Part shown: in pieces, positions 37,355-47,379 of the stretch
Position numbering within the stretch: position 1 is the first letter of the stretch
Layout: every line of letters starts with the position of its first letter
Assembly (NCBI RefSeq): GCF_004798935.1
Contig: NZ_RAHT01000002.1
Location: 62,001 to 126,000 of the forward strand
Length of the DNA stretch: 64,000 nt
From: Ningiella ruwaisensis
GTDB lineage: Bacteria; Pseudomonadota; Gammaproteobacteria; Enterobacterales; Alteromonadaceae
Direction of reading: 5' to 3'
Notes under the pieces: generated by a model
Databases searched by the model: none
The model's input: only the letters and a program-made list of their open reading frames with translations
Told to the model about the DNA's origin: nothing
Program-made: the position numbers and the translations under genes

Positions 37355-38413
37355 ACTCGAAATTTTACCCGCATTAATCGCATTTTCTATGCGCTCTTGC
37401 ATAAGTGGATGAGACTGTAGAACGCCTACAAACTCATTTTCCTGTCCGATTGTTTCAGCAAGCTTACTTAAGGCCTGAGCAAAATCGTTTTCACTAATGC
37501 CCGCCTTTTTTGCATGCGCTAAAGCAAAATTATCGGCTTCCCATTCTAAATCTTGCGTAAACTGATTCTGTACAACGGTATTTGTCACACCACCTGCGAA
37601 TTCTAGAATACCACTCACATCGCCAAAAAAATAACTTAAGGCAACCGTGGTAACCAGCGTCTCGGCAATAAGGCGCATGGAATGCTCATGGTACACATGC
37701 CCCATTTCATGAAGGAGTACCGAAGTCAGTAAGGATTTATCTCCCTGAAGAAGAATCACCAGTTCATCAGTAAATACAATCGTTCCATCAGGCAGGGCAA
37801 AGGCATTGGCCCCCATTTTTTCCGATGCTCTGAATTGAATGTTAAAGGACTGCTTGGCGTCTACATCTTCAAATCTCTCGATGAGCGTTTGCCAATATGC
37901 AAGCAGGTCTTCGCGCAGTTCTGGCTTAAGCTCGCTTGGATCCAACAGGGTATAGTCCAGCGTTTTCAGGGTTTGCGAAGAAGCAAGTTCAACCGCAGCG
38001 TCAGGAACAGCGTCAGCAAAGACAATTGCAGCATACGGAATAGCATATTTAAATAATAGCCAAAGTGTAATCGGCACCAAAAGTATACTGAGAAGTATGC
38101 CTGTTCGTGAACTTTCCAATTTGGCAATATCAACCGCGTTGGCGCCGTTCGGGTTCATCTCGTCTTTACCCGCTAACCATCTGTCAACTTCGCTATTAGA
38201 CTCAAAAGTAAGCATGCCGATGTTTTTAATGGCGACTTCTCTGGGGATGTTTCCAAGCTTGGGTGTGATGTTAACGTCATCTCGCTGGGTACTACAAATG
38301 AGTTGCTCGCTCTCATCTACAAGCTGCATTAAGCCGCCGGAATATAAGCTTAGGCTTACATTCTGGCAGCTTGAAGTCCCTTGCGGATATAATCTTGCAT
38401 CAAGTTTAATCAT
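37334..38413 (-). CDS. M48-family metallopeptidase, membrane-anchored
   Basis: A 359-residue zinc protease. An N-terminal region of about 100 residues contains no domain I recognise (strand-rich, ending in VDRWLAGKDE). A membrane helix follows (about residues 105-130, GILLSILLVPITLWLLF). The M48 domain has HEMGH near residues 234-238 and the third ligand Glu in EWEADNFA near 286. Proteases of this family include Ste24, HtpX and BepA. No TPR is present, so it is not BepA. It follows the DUF898 gene by 3 bases, which implies functional coupling. Confidence 0.85.
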   Translation of the reverse strand: MIKLDARLYPQGTSSCQNVSLSLYSGGLMQLVDESEQLICSTQRDDVNITPKLGNIPREVAIKNIGMLTFESNSEVDRWLAGKDEMNPNGANAVDIAKLESSRTGILLSILLVPITLWLLFKYAIPYAAIVFADAVPDAAVELASSQTLKTLDYTLLDPSELKPELREDLLAYWQTLIERFEDVDAKQSFNIQFRASEKMGANAFALPDGTIVFTDELVILLQGDKSLLTSVLLHEMGHVYHEHSMRLIAETLVTTVALSYFFGDVSGILEFAGGVTNTVVQNQFTQDLEWEADNFALAHAKKAGISENDFAQALSKLAETIGQENEFVGVLQSHPLMQERIENAINAGKISSDKSAVD

Positions 38414-38416
38414 GGA

Positions 38417-39661
38417 TTAACCAATTGCGATATCAACATCAAAAATGTTTGATGTTTCATCCGCGATCGCGCTGGCAGAATCTTCCGCATTGGCCAGAAC
38501 GTTCTCATAGCCTTCAAGAAGATGCACTTGCGTGCAGGCTGCGAAGTATTCAATGGTACGCACTTTGACCCATGGCATGGCAAACCCCAGCGTGCCGACT
38601 AAGAGCAAAAGGTTAGAAACACGTAACCACAATAAGGAGCCCACTTTTACTTGCGAAGTAAATCGGGCGACCTGATTGATTTGTGTCTGCGCGAAAACAT
38701 GATTTCTGATAAAGGTTTGATATACCGCTTGCGCGATTGCAAATACAGCAACATACATAATCAACACACCCACAATGGCCATCCCAGATGCAATAGCGCC
38801 TCCTTGTTCAGCATCAACAGAAGAAATAGCAAAAAGGCCTGCCATTGCGCCTGCACCAAGTAAACCGAAAATAAAACCTACAACCATAGCAATGCCGCCT
38901 GCCGCAAGCGAAGCAACATAATACTCTGAGGTAGATAAATCGGTGCTGAACTGGCTGTTTCCGTAGCGCATATTTTCGTACAGAAATTCGTCAATCTTTT
39001 TGAACAAAAGCGGGTAGCAAAGACCAAAAGTAAAGACCGCTAAAAGCGAATAGGCAACAAACACGACAAATGCTCTACCATAGCTGCCATCAAAGCCAAA
39101 GCGCACATTTCGATAGCCTGTCATGCGCATGCGAAAACGCACAGCCAAACAAACCAGTACCGGAGTGAGAACAAATAAGGCCAGGATAAACAGACCAGAA
39201 AGTGCTGGACTCATCACGCTAAGCACGTAATAAAGCGCGAACAATCCTACCCCAATGGCTCTGCCAATTAATATTTGAATGGGTTGAGCCAAAAACGAAA
39301 AACGATGACCATCAAGTTCTACATTAGAGTAAAGATAGCGCTTATTTCTTACGGTGGCCCATGCCGAGTAGATACCAAGCGTCACAATACTCAATAGTAG
39401 ATTAACGATCCAAATGGAAAAATACTCTTTCCCGCTGCCTAGAAAATGCGGCTGAACCGTTTTTACAAATCCCGCATCATCCGTTGGAGCAGCAGTTGAA
39501 ACCCTCTGATTTAAATAGCCGGGTCCGCCTTTTTCGGCAATTAAAGATTCGATTTGCTTTACGCGCTCAGGATAGCTTTCTTTATCGATGTGCTTAAGCG
39601 CATCCGTTAATTCGTCAAGAGAATAGCTTGAATAATTAGGTTGTTCGTCCGTGTAAGACAT
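38417..39661 (-). CDS. YjgN/DUF898 family membrane protein
   Basis: A 414-residue inner-membrane protein. The first 70 residues are soluble and end in EKGGPGYLNQR. The DUF898 region follows, with the characteristic TLGIYSAWATVRNKRYLYSN and LDGHRF motifs, a second GLCYPLLFKKIDEFLYENMRYGNS copy and several membrane helices. The start at ATG 39661 is supported by AAAGGAATT. The upstream in-frame start at 39733 is not. Function of the family is unknown. It is almost fused to the M48 peptidase gene. Confidence 0.88.
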   Translation of the reverse strand: MSYTDEQPNYSSYSLDELTDALKHIDKESYPERVKQIESLIAEKGGPGYLNQRVSTAAPTDDAGFVKTVQPHFLGSGKEYFSIWIVNLLLSIVTLGIYSAWATVRNKRYLYSNVELDGHRFSFLAQPIQILIGRAIGVGLFALYYVLSVMSPALSGLFILALFVLTPVLVCLAVRFRMRMTGYRNVRFGFDGSYGRAFVVFVAYSLLAVFTFGLCYPLLFKKIDEFLYENMRYGNSQFSTDLSTSEYYVASLAAGGIAMVVGFIFGLLGAGAMAGLFAISSVDAEQGGAIASGMAIVGVLIMYVAVFAIAQAVYQTFIRNHVFAQTQINQVARFTSQVKVGSLLWLRVSNLLLLVGTLGFAMPWVKVRTIEYFAACTQVHLLEGYENVLANAEDSASAIADETSNIFDVDIAIG

Positions 39662-39819
39662 GATTAATTCCTTTATTAGTGTACAACAAACCTGCCTCAG
39701 ATTTTTTAACAGAATACTTTGAGACAGTATCATTGATGCAGAATAACTTATTCAGACTCTTACTTTCAATAATATTCCGAATTTCTCTTACTTCATATAG
39801 AAGAAATAATACGTTTTAA

Positions 39820-42800
39820 TCAGTCCTTTGATTCAGAACGGTAGCTCATCAATCGGTAACTCAATGTAAAAATAAAAAGCGAAAGCATAACCCATCCCAA
39901 TAAAACATAAGCCGCATAAAACCAAGCCCAGAAGCGCGTTGTACTGGGTACAAAAGCACTGATCCTATCAACAAAAATGCTGTGCCTTTGGGGGGCTATG
40001 TTTATTATAGATGACTTAATTTTTATCGGATAAATCGCACACCTGTCAGTCTGCCCCAAATTAATAAGAGGAATGAACTTATCAGCAGCGTAAAGGGTAG
40101 GTGATAAATTGTCTCTACAATATTCACCCATCGCATCATTCACCTTCTGATAATTTAAGACTGTCTCGGATTGAGATTTGTCATAAGCAGAGTAGTTATG
40201 GACTTGCGATTGCAACAGACCTTTGTGTGCAGCTACGCTTGTCATGATCCCGCCAACGAGAATCATAAGAGAAATCCATACAAAGACTAAAATAGGTGAA
40301 AGTCCGAATTTTGAGCTGAGCCCATATAAAATATGCAGAGGATAGCGAAGAATAGCAAAGCCCCCAGAATCAGACGCGTTTGTCATTCCAGCATAATATC
40401 TGGCAACAACATCAATTTCTCTTGCAAGCTCCTTCACACCTTCCCGCCGGAACGCAGCTGAAGCGGCATTAAATGGTTGAATGGAAAAATTGGCACTGTT
40501 TACATGGCGTTTATATAGCGAAAAGCTAATAAACGGAATGAAATTTAAAAGTTGTAATATCATCCGAACGACTTTCGGCTTTTTCTTCAGCTCAAATTGT
40601 CGCATCAGCCAATGGATGCGACTCTTTATTCTTTTTTTGTTTTGTTCAGACGCATATCGAGGCTTTATAGGAGTGGTAGACCATGAGTGTTCCAGAATTT
40701 TCTTACCTAAATTGTTTATTTTTGCTGATTGGCGTTGTGACAACAACTTGCCTGAAAATCGCAGTACTTTGGCCCGAAAAAATTTAGCTCGCCATATTGA
40801 ATGTTGTCTTATTCGGTGCAGAAATGTTCTATGCGTGCCTACCTGTCTTAGTACAAAGCTATCATATGTAAAATTTCTCAGTTTGAAACTTACCTTAGCT
40901 CCCCAATCTCGCCCTGCATTATCGTCCAGGTTTTTACATTTTGTGTTTGATAAATCGACAGCGGCGCTAGCTAGTCCATTGTTTGCAAGCGCGTCAACCA
41001 GACGTTTTAAAGCAACAGGGTGAAAACGCAATTGTTGCTCAGCGCTTAGCTCCGATAAATCGTTTTCCGGAGATATCACAAAGTTTGAATTTTTTGTTAA
41101 ATCTTTTCTATATTCACGTAAAGGCACCAAAAACTGAGGGCACACTTCCTCTTCGAAAGTCATTCGGTGAATATCTTCAACTATTTCGATGTTTCCGTTA
41201 TTTTTTAATAAAATCAAACTTTCAAATAGCCTGCAACCATAAAAAATAAAACCTCGAAATAAAAACTTATCTTCCGGACCAATGATACGGTTAGCACCTG
41301 AAGCTAAAGGGCTATCTAATTCAACATTCTTGAGTGGATGAACAATGATGTTTTCTGGTCGCATATTTGAATGTTTTACCAAGTGCTGTAATGGTAACTC
41401 ATCTAACGATTCGACAACGGTAAATGCGCCTTCATCTCCCCAAACACTGCCACAAAACAATCTAATGTATTCTTGCGCATTTCTCTTCGAACTAATATCT
41501 AATTTCCCATCTGCGTTCAATTCGTGGAAAATAATCGAGTGCGTATTAAATAAATACGTGTTTTGTTGAATAGTTGAATTCAACAAATGGTCATTAAAAG
41601 CATCACGCGATACTAAAAATGATACTGTCCAGCCACCATCGGGACGGTTTAACAGCGTTTCGACATAAAAGTAATCTGGGTAACAATCCAGAGCTTTAAA
41701 CCAGGATTTAACCGGGATTTCTTGTTCTGTTTTTGCGACTTGTCGTTTGAGCACTTTTAAAGCGCCGTTTATATTCATATTTGATAGATTAAATATATGT
41801 CTGTTGCCTTCTGAATCAGCTTCAAGTTCCTGTTGTTGTTTGGGTTTTACTGCAATCCTGTTTAACTCAAAATCTCCACCTATTGTGCTCCCTTTTCCTA
41901 TTAATTTGTCTCTTACCTCGCCCAGAATTTGAACATTCTTTGCTACTTCGCTCAATTCGATATCAATCAAATGGGCAGATGCCATGATTTTAAGATGTCC
42001 TTGAACAACCATGTATTTCAGCAACAAATTAGGGTAATCACTTTCAATGAAGCTATTGCGCTCTGTAGCAAGAGAGATAGTGATATCGCTGCCAACTTTT
42101 GCGTAGCTGGCATCAAATTGCGTTTTTAAACTGATATTTACGAGCTCTACATATCCTTCGACCTCAGACATTTTCAGATAGATGCCTCGTTTACTTGGAT
42201 GCTCGTTAATATCAACTGTTAATCCATTTAGCGATACGCAGCCACCTATCTTTGCCGCGCCTAAAAACAGTCCCCCGCCAATTTCGCTGCGTTCATTGAT
42301 CTGCGTACTTTTACTGGAAAATACGACGTTTTTGCAAATTTTCGAATAATTTGCTGTTAAGCTTCCCTGAACGCGAATACTCTCAAAAATAAGAGAGCCA
42401 TCTACCACCGCATTATCGAGAAATACATCTTCACTGAAAAAGCAGTAGTTATTTATACTGTTGTTTTCAAGAGAAATAGTAAGTTCACTACCACACTCTA
42501 TGTTGCCTTTAATCTCTGCATAATAAGCACTGAAACGCTTCTTTACTATTACCCCCAATAGACTGACATAACTATTGATGCACGCACGAGATAGGAGCAG
42601 GTTTCTGTTAATAAGGGATGGAAAATAAGGTTTTTCGTCATTATCAAAAAACAGCCCTCTAATTAATATATAGCCCTTTACGTAGGAGTCTACTAAATCC
42701 AAATCTTGTTCTATTGATACACCAAAAAGAGATAAGGTAGCGGATAAAACACTTGAATTTAAGTGCATGCCGCCAGAAATCTCAGACATAAAATACTCAT

Positions 42801-43929
42801 CACCTTTTACCCCAGTGAAAGTCACTTTTCCACCGATGCTACACTTGCTCATATTTATGGAAGCATTGACTTTAACACCGATAAAATTTACCAATCCATT
42901 CACTGTCGCAGACTCAAAAATCGCATTTTCTTCAATGACAGTCCGAACGATTTTAGCGTTAGGTAAAAAATAATGAGCGATAACAAGTGAATCGCCAATT
43001 ACGCTCTTGCTCGCCCCAATAGAAAAACGTTTTTGATTTCTTACAGCTGCAAAGGGGTGCTTACCAAGGTAAACACCTTCTATATAGCATCCGCCATCGA
43101 CCTTCATAGAGTAAGCATGAATGGGACCGTGTAGATATGAATAAAAAGAAAAGTTTTTTTCCCGTTCATATACCGGCCTTATTACTAAACTTCCCTTGCA
43201 GTGCATTCCTTGAAGATTTAACGCATATTCTTCGCGAGCATCAAGTCGTGCACCTAATAACCAAATGTCACCACCTATCTTTGCATTTTTCAAGGATATA
43301 CCGCCATTGGCCCATAAACCCAGCTTACTTTCAATATCGCCTTTTATTTCTGCATTTGAGAGATTTAAAGCATAGTAAAAAGATGCTTTGGTGGGCTTAT
43401 GTTCTCTAAACTCGCTTAAAAGATGAGAGTCAGTCAGCAGTAAGCTGCCATCAATCTTGCAGTTTCTGGCGCTTACACGACAGTATTGCTGTGAATCGAA
43501 GCCTGAAATGTTAGATAGATTACAGGTGCCTTTTATATTTGAATTATCTAGACATATGGAGGGAATTGATGACTTCGGAGTATTAAAACAGGAATGGTGA
43601 AGCCGTAAACTCTGTAAATTTGTATTATTAGCAGAAAGGCCACCTTCGAACCAGCAGCGTTTAAAGGTGAGCGAAGTTAAAGCATCATGCCCAACTCCAG
43701 TCATTTCATCGAGCTGCAGTCTGCCTTGGAAAAAAACATTTTCCAGTTTTATACCGCACCTGGGAAGACTATAAACTTTTCCTTCTATGGGAAGTTGCAG
43801 TAACAAGGTTCGAAAAAACGACGAACGAATATGGAAAGCTTTTTCTTTATCGCTTGTTTTTGAACCAACTACCGGTTGCCCTGCACAAAGCAGTGATAAA
43901 GCTTCTTTTTCCTGATCAGTTAACTGCAT
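39820..43929 (-). CDS. Giant repeat protein: predicted beta-helix with C-terminal membrane anchors
   Basis: A 1369-residue protein. From about residue 50 to 720 it is made of degenerate repeats of about 20-25 residues (patterns like LSNAEIKGDI, LKNAKIGGDI, MKVDGGCYIEG, AAKIGGCVSLNG). These alternate short hydrophobic strands and glycine turns, as in bactofilin-like or pentapeptide-like right-handed beta-helices. Residues about 720-1000 are mixed. A very basic stretch (about 1060-1150) leads to FNAASAAFRREGVKELAREI. Two membrane helices lie near 1210-1232 and 1331-1355, with a LYAADKFIPLINLGQ motif between. There is no signal peptide. The C-terminal layout resembles proteins often labelled 'membrane-associated oxidoreductase', but I see no redox motif. 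Confidence 0.7.
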   Translation of the reverse strand: MQLTDQEKEALSLLCAGQPVVGSKTSDKEKAFHIRSSFFRTLLLQLPIEGKVYSLPRCGIKLENVFFQGRLQLDEMTGVGHDALTSLTFKRCWFEGGLSANNTNLQSLRLHHSCFNTPKSSIPSICLDNSNIKGTCNLSNISGFDSQQYCRVSARNCKIDGSLLLTDSHLLSEFREHKPTKASFYYALNLSNAEIKGDIESKLGLWANGGISLKNAKIGGDIWLLGARLDAREEYALNLQGMHCKGSLVIRPVYEREKNFSFYSYLHGPIHAYSMKVDGGCYIEGVYLGKHPFAAVRNQKRFSIGASKSVIGDSLVIAHYFLPNAKIVRTVIEENAIFESATVNGLVNFIGVKVNASINMSKCSIGGKVTFTGVKGDEYFMSEISGGMHLNSSVLSATLSLFGVSIEQDLDLVDSYVKGYILIRGLFFDNDEKPYFPSLINRNLLLSRACINSYVSLLGVIVKKRFSAYYAEIKGNIECGSELTISLENNSINNYCFFSEDVFLDNAVVDGSLIFESIRVQGSLTANYSKICKNVVFSSKSTQINERSEIGGGLFLGAAKIGGCVSLNGLTVDINEHPSKRGIYLKMSEVEGYVELVNISLKTQFDASYAKVGSDITISLATERNSFIESDYPNLLLKYMVVQGHLKIMASAHLIDIELSEVAKNVQILGEVRDKLIGKGSTIGGDFELNRIAVKPKQQQELEADSEGNRHIFNLSNMNINGALKVLKRQVAKTEQEIPVKSWFKALDCYPDYFYVETLLNRPDGGWTVSFLVSRDAFNDHLLNSTIQQNTYLFNTHSIIFHELNADGKLDISSKRNAQEYIRLFCGSVWGDEGAFTVVESLDELPLQHLVKHSNMRPENIIVHPLKNVELDSPLASGANRIIGPEDKFLFRGFIFYGCRLFESLILLKNNGNIEIVEDIHRMTFEEEVCPQFLVPLREYRKDLTKNSNFVISPENDLSELSAEQQLRFHPVALKRLVDALANNGLASAAVDLSNTKCKNLDDNAGRDWGAKVSFKLRNFTYDSFVLRQVGTHRTFLHRIRQHSIWRAKFFRAKVLRFSGKLLSQRQSAKINNLGKKILEHSWSTTPIKPRYASEQNKKRIKSRIHWLMRQFELKKKPKVVRMILQLLNFIPFISFSLYKRHVNSANFSIQPFNAASAAFRREGVKELAREIDVVARYYAGMTNASDSGGFAILRYPLHILYGLSSKFGLSPILVFVWISLMILVGGIMTSVAAHKGLLQSQVHNYSAYDKSQSETVLNYQKVNDAMGEYCRDNLSPTLYAADKFIPLINLGQTDRCAIYPIKIKSSIINIAPQRHSIFVDRISAFVPSTTRFWAWFYAAYVLLGWVMLSLFIFTLSYRLMSYRSESKD

Positions 43930-44090
43930 GCACGAGCTGTTTTTGTTGATGTGTTTTTAAAAACATAGCACAAAAAACGAACAAACTCACAGTCTTAGTA
44001 AGTCCGTGAATTTGCTTGTCGCTCAAGTTTTATAAATTCGCCCTCAACGCCTTTATATTTATCAAGCGTCAAAAGCCTGAGGTGTGTCCC

Positions 44091-45668
44091 CTACTCCCAT
44101 TCAATGGTTGCCGGCGGCTTGCCCGAAACGTCATAAACCACACGAGAAATACCATCGACTTCATTAATGATTCGGTTAGATACTTTTCCTAAAAAGTCGT
44201 AGGGTAAATGCGCCCAATGTGCCGTCATAAAATCAATGGTTTCGACGGCCCGAAGCGAAACCACCCAATCATATTTTCGCATGTCGCCCATCACGCCAAC
44301 CGAACGAACCGGCAAAAACACCGTAAATGCCTGACTGACCTTATGATAAAGCTCTGCTTTATGCAGCTCTTCAATAAAAATAGCATCGGCGCGTCTCAGT
44401 AGATCGCAGTATTCCTTTTTAATTTCGCCAAGAACTCTCACGCCTAATCCAGGCCCGGGGAAAGGATGACGATAGAGCATATCGTAAGGTAAACCTAACT
44501 CGAGCCCGATTTTACGCACTTCGTCTTTAAATAGTTCGCGTAGCGGCTCTACCAGGCCCAAATTCATGTCCTCCGGTAAGCCCCCCACATTGTGATGAGA
44601 TTTAATGACATGAGCTTTACCCGTAGCAGAGCCAGCTGACTCAATGACGTCTGGGTAAATAGTTCCTTGCGCCAGCCACTTTGCATTAGTGAGCTTTGAC
44701 GATTCTTCATCAAAGACTTTTACAAACTCATTGCCGATGATTTTACGCTTTTTCTCAGGGTCTGCCTCTCCTGCTAGCGCCTTTAAAAATCGCGCTTCCG
44801 CGTCGATTTTTATGATGTTTAAGCCAAAGTGATCACCAAACATCTCCATCACCTGCTCACCTTCGTTCAAACGTAATAGACCATTATCGACAAAGACGCA
44901 TGTAAGTTGTTCACCAATAGCTTGATGCAGAAGCATCGCGGTAACCGAGGAGTCAACTCCACCTGAGAGGCCAAGCACAACTTCATCGTCTCCCACCTGC
45001 TCTTTAATACGAGCAACCGCATCTTCGATAATGGCACCTGGCGTCCATAATTTTTCACAAGCGCAAATTTGCATGACAAAATGCTCAAGCATACGCTTCC
45101 CTTGCTTGGTGTGCGTCACTTCCGGATGAAACTGAACACCGTAGAAGTGCTTTTCAGTGTTTGCCATGGCTGCATGAGGGCAATTTGGCGTTTGCGCAAT
45201 AGTGCTAAAGCCCGGTGGTATTTGACTCACTTTATCACCATGGCTCATCCAAACATCAAGATAAGCATTGCCATTTGCACCAATCTCATCTTCGATTTTG
45301 TCAAAAAGCGCGGTTGCCGTTAATAGCTCAACCTGTGCATAGCCAAATTCTCGCAAATCTGAACCCTGAACGGCTCCGCCAAGCTGAAACGCCATGGTTT
45401 GCATGCCATAACATATACCAAGCACTGGTACGCCTGCTTCAAAAACATACTGCGGCGCGCGCGGTGAGTTTGCTTCAGGCACTGACTCTGGGCCACCAGA
45501 CAATATAATACCGTCGGGCGCAAAACCTTTAATTTGCTCTTCACTCACATCCCAGGCCCATAATTCGCAGTACACGCCAATTTCGCGAACCCTTCTGGCA
45601 ATTAACTGCGTGTATTGCGATCCAAAATCAAGAATAAGAATTTTTTGGCTATGAATATTCGCCGACAT
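44091..45668 (-). CDS. guaA: GMP synthase GuaA
   Basis: A 525-residue glutamine-hydrolysing enzyme converting XMP to GMP. The N-terminal class I glutaminase shows the nucleophile Cys in GICYGMQ, with the His-Glu pair in FHPEVTHT. The ATP-PPase domain has [10 protein letters not shown]. The C-terminal dimerisation domain ends in PPATIEWE, the usual family end. Starting at ATG 45668 gives exactly the E. coli length of 525. The frame extends 26 codons upstream, but that part looks untranslated. It follows guaB. Confidence 0.98.
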   Translation of the reverse strand: MSANIHSQKILILDFGSQYTQLIARRVREIGVYCELWAWDVSEEQIKGFAPDGIILSGGPESVPEANSPRAPQYVFEAGVPVLGICYGMQTMAFQLGGAVQGSDLREFGYAQVELLTATALFDKIEDEIGANGNAYLDVWMSHGDKVSQIPPGFSTIAQTPNCPHAAMANTEKHFYGVQFHPEVTHTKQGKRMLEHFVMQICACEKLWTPGAIIEDAVARIKEQVGDDEVVLGLSGGVDSSVTAMLLHQAIGEQLTCVFVDNGLLRLNEGEQVMEMFGDHFGLNIIKIDAEARFLKALAGEADPEKKRKIIGNEFVKVFDEESSKLTNAKWLAQGTIYPDVIESAGSATGKAHVIKSHHNVGGLPEDMNLGLVEPLRELFKDEVRKIGLELGLPYDMLYRHPFPGPGLGVRVLGEIKKEYCDLLRRADAIFIEELHKAELYHKVSQAFTVFLPVRSVGVMGDMRKYDWVVSLRAVETIDFMTAHWAHLPYDFLGKVSNRIINEVDGISRVVYDVSGKPPATIEWE

Positions 45669-45730
45669 GTATGTGTTCCCAGTAAATAAATAAAACTCGT
45701 ACCAAGCTGAAGGCAAAAAGACCTTGAGCA

Positions 45731-45762
45731 AAAAATAAAAGGCCAAGCAGGCTTGGCCTTTT
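45731..45762 (-). terminator. Hairpin between guaB and guaA
   Basis: A 12-base-pair stem (AAAAGGCCAAGC / GCTTGGCCTTTT) with a 2-base core loop, followed on the minus strand by TATTTTTT. It lies between two genes that act in sequence, so it may be an attenuator that lowers guaA expression relative to guaB, or a full terminator with a separate guaA promoter. Confidence 0.75.
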
Positions 45763-45790
45763 CACTTCGTTTAACTGATTCTAGCCTGAC

Positions 45791-47260
45791 TTAACCAAGT
45801 CGGTAGTTTGGCGCTTCTTTCGTAATGCTTACATCGTGAACATGAGATTCGCCCATGCCCGCTGAGGTCACTTTGACAAATTTTGCCTTGCTGCGCATTT
45901 CGTCGATATTCGCACACCCTGTCAAGCCCATGGCCGAGCGCAAACCTCCAAGCTGTTGATGAATGATATTCGCGATTGGGCCTTTATAGGCTACGCGCCC
46001 TTCAATCCCCTCGGGCACTAACTTTTCCGCGTTGTTACTATCTTGAAAATATCGGTCTGACGAACCATGACTTTGGTTCATTGCGCCTAGTGAACCCATC
46101 CCACGGTAGGATTTGTAATAACGCCCCTGATAGAGCTCTACGTCTCCTGGCGCTTCTTCCGTCCCGGCAAACATACTGCCAACCATCACTGAACTTGCGC
46201 CTGCCGCTATTGCTTTGGCAATATCTCCGGAAAAACGAATTCCACCATCGGCAATAACCGGAATACCAAGATCATCAACTGCAGAAACGGCATCTGAAAT
46301 AGCCGTGATTTGCGGTACGCCGCACCCGGTAACTATGCGCGTGGTACAAATCGACCCTGGACCAATCCCCACCTTTACCGCGTCTACACCGGCATCTGCT
46401 AAGGCTTTCGCACCCTCTGCTGTGGCGACATTACCGGCAATCAGCTGTAAATCAGGATATTCTTTACGTACGGCTGTAACTCTATCAATTACGCCCTGAG
46501 AATGACCGTGGGATGTGTCGATCAGTAACACGTCAACACCCGCTTCGACTAACAGACGTATGCGCTCGTCAGTACCTGCGCCAACACCCACTGCTGCACC
46601 CACGCGCAAGCGCCCTTTTGAATCTTTGCATGCATTTGGTTTATTTTTTGCTTTTTGAAAGTCTTTTACGGTGATAAGTCCCGTTAGTCTAAAATCTTCA
46701 TCTACAACCAGGATTTTTTCGATACGATGTTCATGCATAAGCTCCATAACTTCATCTGGACTTGCATCGGCTGTGACCGTTACCAACTTTTCTTTTGGCG
46801 TCATCACTTTTTGAACCGGCTCTTCTAACCTGTTTTCAAACCGTAAGTCACGTCCTGTCACCAGGCCAATCAAGTTATTGTTATCATCTACAACCGGAAA
46901 ACCGCTATAACCCAGTTTTTTACTCATGGCGATCGTGTCGCCTATCGTTGCTTCCTGCCTGACAGTCACCGGGTCTTGTACCACGCCCGACTCATACTTT
47001 TTCACGCGCAGTACGTGCTCAGCTTGCGCCTGAGCGGTCATGTTTTTATGAATGAAGCCAATGCCGCCTTCCTGAGCTAATGCGATAGCCAAGGGGGCTT
47101 CTGTCACAGTATCCATTGCTGCCGACATTAAGGGCATATTAAGTGTAATTTTACGCGTAAGTTTAGTGTTTAAACTGGCAGTATGAGGAAGAACGGTAGA
47201 GTGCCCGGGCACTAATAATACGTCGTCGAAGGTGAGTGCTTCTTTTTCGATGCGCAACAT
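45791..47260 (-). CDS. guaB: IMP dehydrogenase GuaB
   Basis: A 489-residue enzyme that oxidises IMP to XMP with NAD+, the rate-limiting step of guanine nucleotide synthesis. The TIM barrel is interrupted by two CBS domains (about residues 95-205). The catalytic Cys is in [13 protein letters not shown] near residue 304. The flap motif ([10 protein letters not shown]) and the C-terminal [12 protein letters not shown] are present. Length matches E. coli (488). It is divergent from xseA, as usual in gammaproteobacteria. Confidence 0.98.
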   Translation of the reverse strand: MLRIEKEALTFDDVLLVPGHSTVLPHTASLNTKLTRKITLNMPLMSAAMDTVTEAPLAIALAQEGGIGFIHKNMTAQAQAEHVLRVKKYESGVVQDPVTVRQEATIGDTIAMSKKLGYSGFPVVDDNNNLIGLVTGRDLRFENRLEEPVQKVMTPKEKLVTVTADASPDEVMELMHEHRIEKILVVDEDFRLTGLITVKDFQKAKNKPNACKDSKGRLRVGAAVGVGAGTDERIRLLVEAGVDVLLIDTSHGHSQGVIDRVTAVRKEYPDLQLIAGNVATAEGAKALADAGVDAVKVGIGPGSICTTRIVTGCGVPQITAISDAVSAVDDLGIPVIADGGIRFSGDIAKAIAAGASSVMVGSMFAGTEEAPGDVELYQGRYYKSYRGMGSLGAMNQSHGSSDRYFQDSNNAEKLVPEGIEGRVAYKGPIANIIHQQLGGLRSAMGLTGCANIDEMRSKAKFVKVTSAGMGESHVHDVSITKEAPNYRLG

Positions 47261-47300
47261 GCAATTTTACCTGTGTTAGTCGGGGTTTAATTGCGGTGCA

Positions 47301-47329
47301 ATTGTAGTGTTTTTTTATATCTGGGTAAA
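47301..47329 (-). promoter_or_regulatory. Likely promoter of guaB
   Basis: On the minus strand -35 TTTACC (47324-47329) and -10 TACAAT (47301-47306) are spaced by 17 bases. The start would lie about 35 bases before the guaB ATG. I searched for a PurR-type palindrome and did not see one. Confidence 0.55.
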
Positions 47330-47379
47330 CTACAATCAACAAATTGATTTAAGAAAATGTTCAAAAGATTAGGTAAGAG

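Noticed and set aside
40481-41023. 180-codon plus-strand frame inside the giant repeat protein
   Set aside because: Antisense shadow. The long minus-strand frame with repeats and membrane helices is coherent throughout.
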